A stretch of 64,000 nucleotides of DNA from Todiramphus chloris collaris (taxonomy: Eukaryota > Chordata > Aves > Coraciiformes > Alcedinidae). A program made the position numbers and the translations under genes. Below are positions 59,661 through 64,000 of the stretch, in pieces; positions within the stretch are counted from its first letter, which is position 1; every line of letters starts with the position of its first letter. Location of the stretch: positions 6,991,741-7,055,740 of the forward strand of contig JANVCC010000018.1 in NCBI GenBank assembly GCA_025345505.1. Reading direction: 5' to 3'. The notes under the pieces are model-generated. The model ran no database searches. It was not told the DNA's origin and saw nothing but the letters and a program-made list of their open reading frames with translations.

Positions 59661-62600
59661 TCAGAATTATTCCATCTACTTCTTTTGAAATAAGACTTAC
59701 AACTAACCTAAAATGACCCTTCTTCGTAATAGATATATTCCTAATACATAATTCTAATTTCCTGAAGCACCAGCTATGGCCAATATTAAATTAATTCAAG
59801 TAACTTTCTCGGGAGTTGCCTGTGTTTTAAATTGTACACTATCTATTTCCCATTTACCCATGTTACGTATAATTTATTGTTACTTCAAATCTCACTTTAA
59901 ACCAGCAGCCTTCTTGTTATAGGAAAAAATCTTTCTTCACCTGTTTAAGCATTTTAAGGAACTATTAGTGTTGTTCATCTCTCCTACTTTTAGATTTCCT
60001 AGAATTAGACATCCAAATTTCACCAGTCTGAGAATTTTTACAGAGACAAATAAGCACTTCTAGGGAGTGATTCAGTTGATTTATCTTAGGCATCTATTTT
60101 AGGATGGGATGAGCTGCCCACTGGTACTACTTATTTCTCCCCTGAGGTACCTAGGTTAAACTTAATGTTACTGAATTTCAGTCATCTTTGTTATGGTGTA
60201 TAGAGCCCACCTTTTGTTTTTAGTAACAAACTGAACCAGTTGTCCAGCAAATATCACTTAAGTTAAAGTCATCCATCATAAAGCAGGATTTCTTTCTACA
60301 TCCTCAAAAGAGGAATCTGGGGAGGCTGTGTGGAAATGTATGCCCATCAGTTCTCTGCTAATCCATAATCATTCAACGTTCTGTGACTGAATCATATCAA
60401 TGATTCGCATTCACCTCCACCACTTCCCTATCTGTTACTGAGACTTCCAAAACTGGTATAGAAACATTTTTTTTGACTATGAAGCATTGATCTTTTATAA
60501 GTACAGCTCTATGAGACTGTCTGGAATACGTCAGTATTTTTACCATGTTTGCCCTGTTATAACCTCTCTGTGCTGTGCACCTGGTTTAAACAGAGCAGCA
60601 AATAATGATGAAATGAATCACTGGAGTTATAGATCCTTTCAGTCTGTTATTTTAAGCGTTTGAGAGTGATATGATGTTTCCAGTCATGGCACTCTCTTAT
60701 ACTCAATGGTATCAAAATTGCAGTCTTGCTTTTTCATCTCCCCTATCATTCCTTCCTGCCTCTCTGTCAGATCTGTACAAGCACTGAAGGGCCAGCTAGG
60801 AAACATTTATAGATGTTAGTGCTATGCCAGCTGGCCAAACATTTTCCTTCAGAGATGCTGCTGTTAGTTACCTAATGCTTTTTATCTTTCTGCACAAGGG
60901 TGTCAGTAAATGCGTCTCTGAGAATTTTGCAGGAGGACGTGGATGATCTTTCCTTGTGCTTGGAAGTAGCTGCATGCATTGGAGCAGCCATGGTTGAGGT
61001 GAGATGTGCCCAAGCTGATGAGGCCTGCAGGGAGGGAGGGTACATTATCTCAAGCTTCATTGAGTGATAAATATATCTTATGTTTCCCAAACTGGAGCTG
61101 CCTCAGAGGGTGGGTAGAATAAGATGGTTTCTGCCAGGAAAATGCTGTGTAGACATAGCCTATGTCTGGCTAATGAAGGAAGCAATGAATCTTTGATATT
61201 TGATTCTCTTGCAGATACTGGTAATTTGTTGTTATTTCTGTTCCATTGAACAAAAAAAGCATAAATTGATACTACCAGTACTTAGGAAATAGCAATGTAA
61301 TCCAGTACCTTTGGTCAAGACTAGAAGTTTAGTTAGTGAGCTTTTGGATTATGTGTTTTCATGTAGTTTTAATTTCAGGTTTTTTAAAATGCAGCTTTTC
61401 TGTGATAAATCTTTTTAATGACTAAAAGTATCTCAGCTTCAGTAAACACAGAAATAGTCATGATTATGGGAAAGGAGGAAGGCCATATCTTTCTAGCAAG
61501 GGTTTCATTTTGAGGGTGCTTGAGTTTGATTTCTTTTCAATCAGTTAACCTAGAATACAACCAGTGCTACACTATTTACACTGCTTTTGTGGTGATAGTC
61601 CAACAGGCTGCTGTGTTTATCTCCTAGTGCACTTCTGACTTTCCTGGGATTTCCTCCCCTGTTGTCTCTTATAGACAGACCTCCTGGGAGGCTCTCTTCT
61701 TCTACATATTTTAGTAGTTCTACATCCTGAGGCCTCTGCAATGACTTTCAGATCCCTGAATGTTGAAGTTGTTTAAGCATAATCATTTTGAGATCGTTGA
61801 TTTTGAAAAAAATATTGATTAGTTTAGGGACAAGTGGTTTTGGACGAAAATAGACACATGGATTCTCTAAGGTTTAATAATAAAATACAATTTTTGAAAT
61901 CACTGTTTATTTTGACTAATGTCTACTCCTTTATCAAGGTTATTTTCTTTTCCATAATTTCCACCTTTCTTATCATAGTGCCCCCTTGAAAGGGAATCCA
62001 GGTATTATTCAAAACCTGTCAGTATGGGTTTGTTCCCATGGAAAATATGTTTCTGATCATTTGCCTTTTTCTGTGTCCTGGTGTGTCCTTGATTGCTCTC
62101 TCTCTTGTCTTATTTCCCTAGGATTTTCCCTTGGCTAAACTCTGGAAGGAGTGTCAGTCTTCTGGTTCATTAGTGCATGCAGTTGTAATTTCTAGCAATG
62201 GACATGCTCTTTCCCAAATAAGCTGATATTTATTAGTCAAATAATAATCAGTATTCAGATCTGACAGCCAAGACAAACATAACCCATCAATGTGTTGTCT
62301 TTCCTGAAAAAACAACAGAATGCTTTTCTTTGCCTCTGAATTTTGTTGATGCTGACCTGCAGCATGTTTTAAAAACCCATTCACTATATATGTCATGTTT
62401 ATTTTTGTCATTCTTTACTTGTGGGTTCTTGATCATCCAAGGATATTGTCTAGGAATATCACATTCCAGCCTGGGACTTCACAGTCTCTCTGGGTATAGT
62501 TCCCCAATTGTAGGACAGAAATTCAAGTATTCTGCCCAATGTGTGGGAAGACAGTAAGGAAGATTTGTCACTGGAAAATATTATCAAAAGTCCAATGTCT

Positions 62601-64000
62601 TCCATTCCAATTCTTCCCATCTGATTCCTCACAGACACTATAATATAATCTTCAACACCCCCTGTAAGTTACATTTTGGTACAGAAGTCCCACCTTATAC
62701 ATTCAACATTATCTAATTTTTGGTAGGCTAGATTTTCCTTCAGTCAGAAAGCTTGAAACCATAATTCTTCCAAATCCAGTATCTAATCCCTTGAAACATG
62801 TTCTCACAATAGAAAGTAGAGGCTAGGCAATATGCAGAATAAACACAGTAAAATTCCACTCCCCCCTGACCTCAACACACAGTGGAGGGATTTGTTTTCT
62901 GAAAATCATGATCTACCAAATATCAAATGATTATTTGCCAAGCAATGGAAGGGAGGTTTAAGACATTTCTTAAGCTCTGGTGAGTCCAGGAGCACAGTGC
63001 CTGACTATTAAATAATGCAGTGACAGTGTGCTAATGCTTACGTCACTTTGTGAATCAGTCCCTGGTGATGGCACTACTGCTGAAGGTCCCTCTGAATACT
63101 TAGATGTATTATGTCCCTCCTTCAAAACAGAAACAAAAGCTTCCTAACAATGGAATTGTGTAGGCCTTGTATAAGACAGGATGGTCCACTGATAAAAGTG
63201 AGTTGGAGTTTGCGGTTTATTTAGCAAAGCTGGCATGCTCTCATCAGATAGGAAAGGTGAAGGTGAGGGTATGAGGACTCAGAAAGGGGATGTTTGTGTC
63301 TTGCTACAGACTGTGACTAAATGGTGTGATTTACTCTCAGGACTGAAGAAAATGCTAATGTGAGCCCTCTGAGGGAAAGCAGTTCTTACATCATTGTAGT
63401 ATGAATAGAAAGATTTACTGCTTTCCCCATCTCTGTCATTGGGGCTACATCTAAGGATGCTGTCTCACTTGAAAACCCCAGGGACCCCACTTGCTTACAG
63501 ACACATTGGAAAACTATTACTGTGTGGTATGAGCTTTCTTACTCTGACTGAAGACTCTGCAGGGATAAGAACTTGAGTCCTGTGTGGAATAATCATGTCT
63601 CATTTTGGTTTTCTTGACACTATCTAGAAGACACTGAAGTTTCTGACCTTCTCCTTAAATAGGAGATTCCATCCACAATTACTGTACTTGTCCCCATCGT
63701 CAGACACGTACACAGTAGTTCAGTAGTAGTAGCAGTTATATTGCAATTGCCCTTTGATGCTGTGGCTCTGGAATAGTCTGTCCCATTCCTTACCCTACAC
63801 TGTCGTGAGATAGGGAACTTTGGTCAGAAAAGGACTGAGAAATTTGCACACTGAAAATTGACTCTTCCAGATGAGATCACTGTTTAATGTCTTGATGCTG
63901 GATTTCCTTTTCCTACCTATCATTGCTTCTGCCACTGGAGGTCAATGCCATGTGCTGCTTTGGATAGTCTATCACGTAATAGGGTTTGTGTTCACCTGGA
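59661..64000. other. Non-genic DNA without recognised genes
   Basis: AT-rich unique sequence to the window end. At 60,869-61,067 (plus) a frame without ATG stays open for about 65 codons and passes a gttgag|gtgaga site, with no recognised content. No clear repeat was identified in this stretch. Confidence 0.5.

Noticed and set aside
60869..61067. Open segment passing a GTGAGA donor-like site as an exon
   Set aside because: No convincing acceptor stands in the right place, and an overlapping frame is open on the other strand.
1..64000. CRISPR arrays, operons, rRNA, tRNA or prokaryotic systems
   Set aside because: No regularly spaced direct repeats, no dense coding and no recognisable structural RNA. 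The repeats show this is avian nuclear DNA.

Overview
The window is vertebrate nuclear DNA from a bird. The evidence is the repeats. It holds about a dozen CR1 LINE copies, most of them 5'-truncated, and the young ones end in the avian CR1 3' signature (a 'ttggacttgatgatct…ggtcccttccaacc' block followed by ATTCTATG-type octamers). It also holds LTRs of avian endogenous retrovirus families, and I saw no mammalian SINE or L1 sequence. Base composition is AT-rich, with a few GC-richer islands that are mostly LTRs. I cannot name the species. No rRNA, tRNA, CRISPR array, operon or bacterial feature was seen, and no protein-coding gene can be assigned with confidence. The region reads as a gene desert or the inside of a very large intron.

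Layout. 1-3.3 kb: the 3' end of a CR1, unique AT-rich DNA, then a retroviral LTR-like remnant ending near 3,281 with a duplicated hairpin around its poly(A) signal. 3.3-16 kb: mostly unique DNA with one well-preserved solo LTR (7,692-8,159) that keeps 7-bp terminal inverted repeats and a 5-bp target duplication. 17-24.2 kb: two ancient minus-strand CR1 fragments, a (TTTC)15 microsatellite, and a minus-strand copy of a second LTR family. 27.3-29.1 kb: an old plus-strand CR1 that joins upstream and 3' sequence, then a younger CR1. 29-40 kb: unique DNA with simple repeats and one minus-strand CR1. 40-41.2 kb: two young CR1s. 48.8-51.9 kb: an old CR1 split by an intact-length LTR, then another CR1. 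53.9-59.7 kb: four CR1-derived segments in both orientations, one carrying a reverse-transcriptase fragment and one overlapping a 30-bp perfect palindrome. 59.7-64 kb: unique DNA.

The longest open frames (187, 163 and 107 codons) lie inside LTRs or CR1 and are not host genes. A few short open segments outside repeats are bounded by good splice-site matches, for example 51,290-51,344, 41,781-42,026, 25,715-25,821 and 44,047-44,108 on plus and 24,956-24,991 on minus. They are listed as weak exon candidates, because chance alone will produce some in 64 kb. I found no evidence of a new multi-gene system. The most informative structures are the nested LTR-in-CR1, the palindrome, and the hairpin-bearing LTR remnant. 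Repeat family names and boundaries come from recalled consensus patterns, not from a database search, so boundaries of old copies are approximate.
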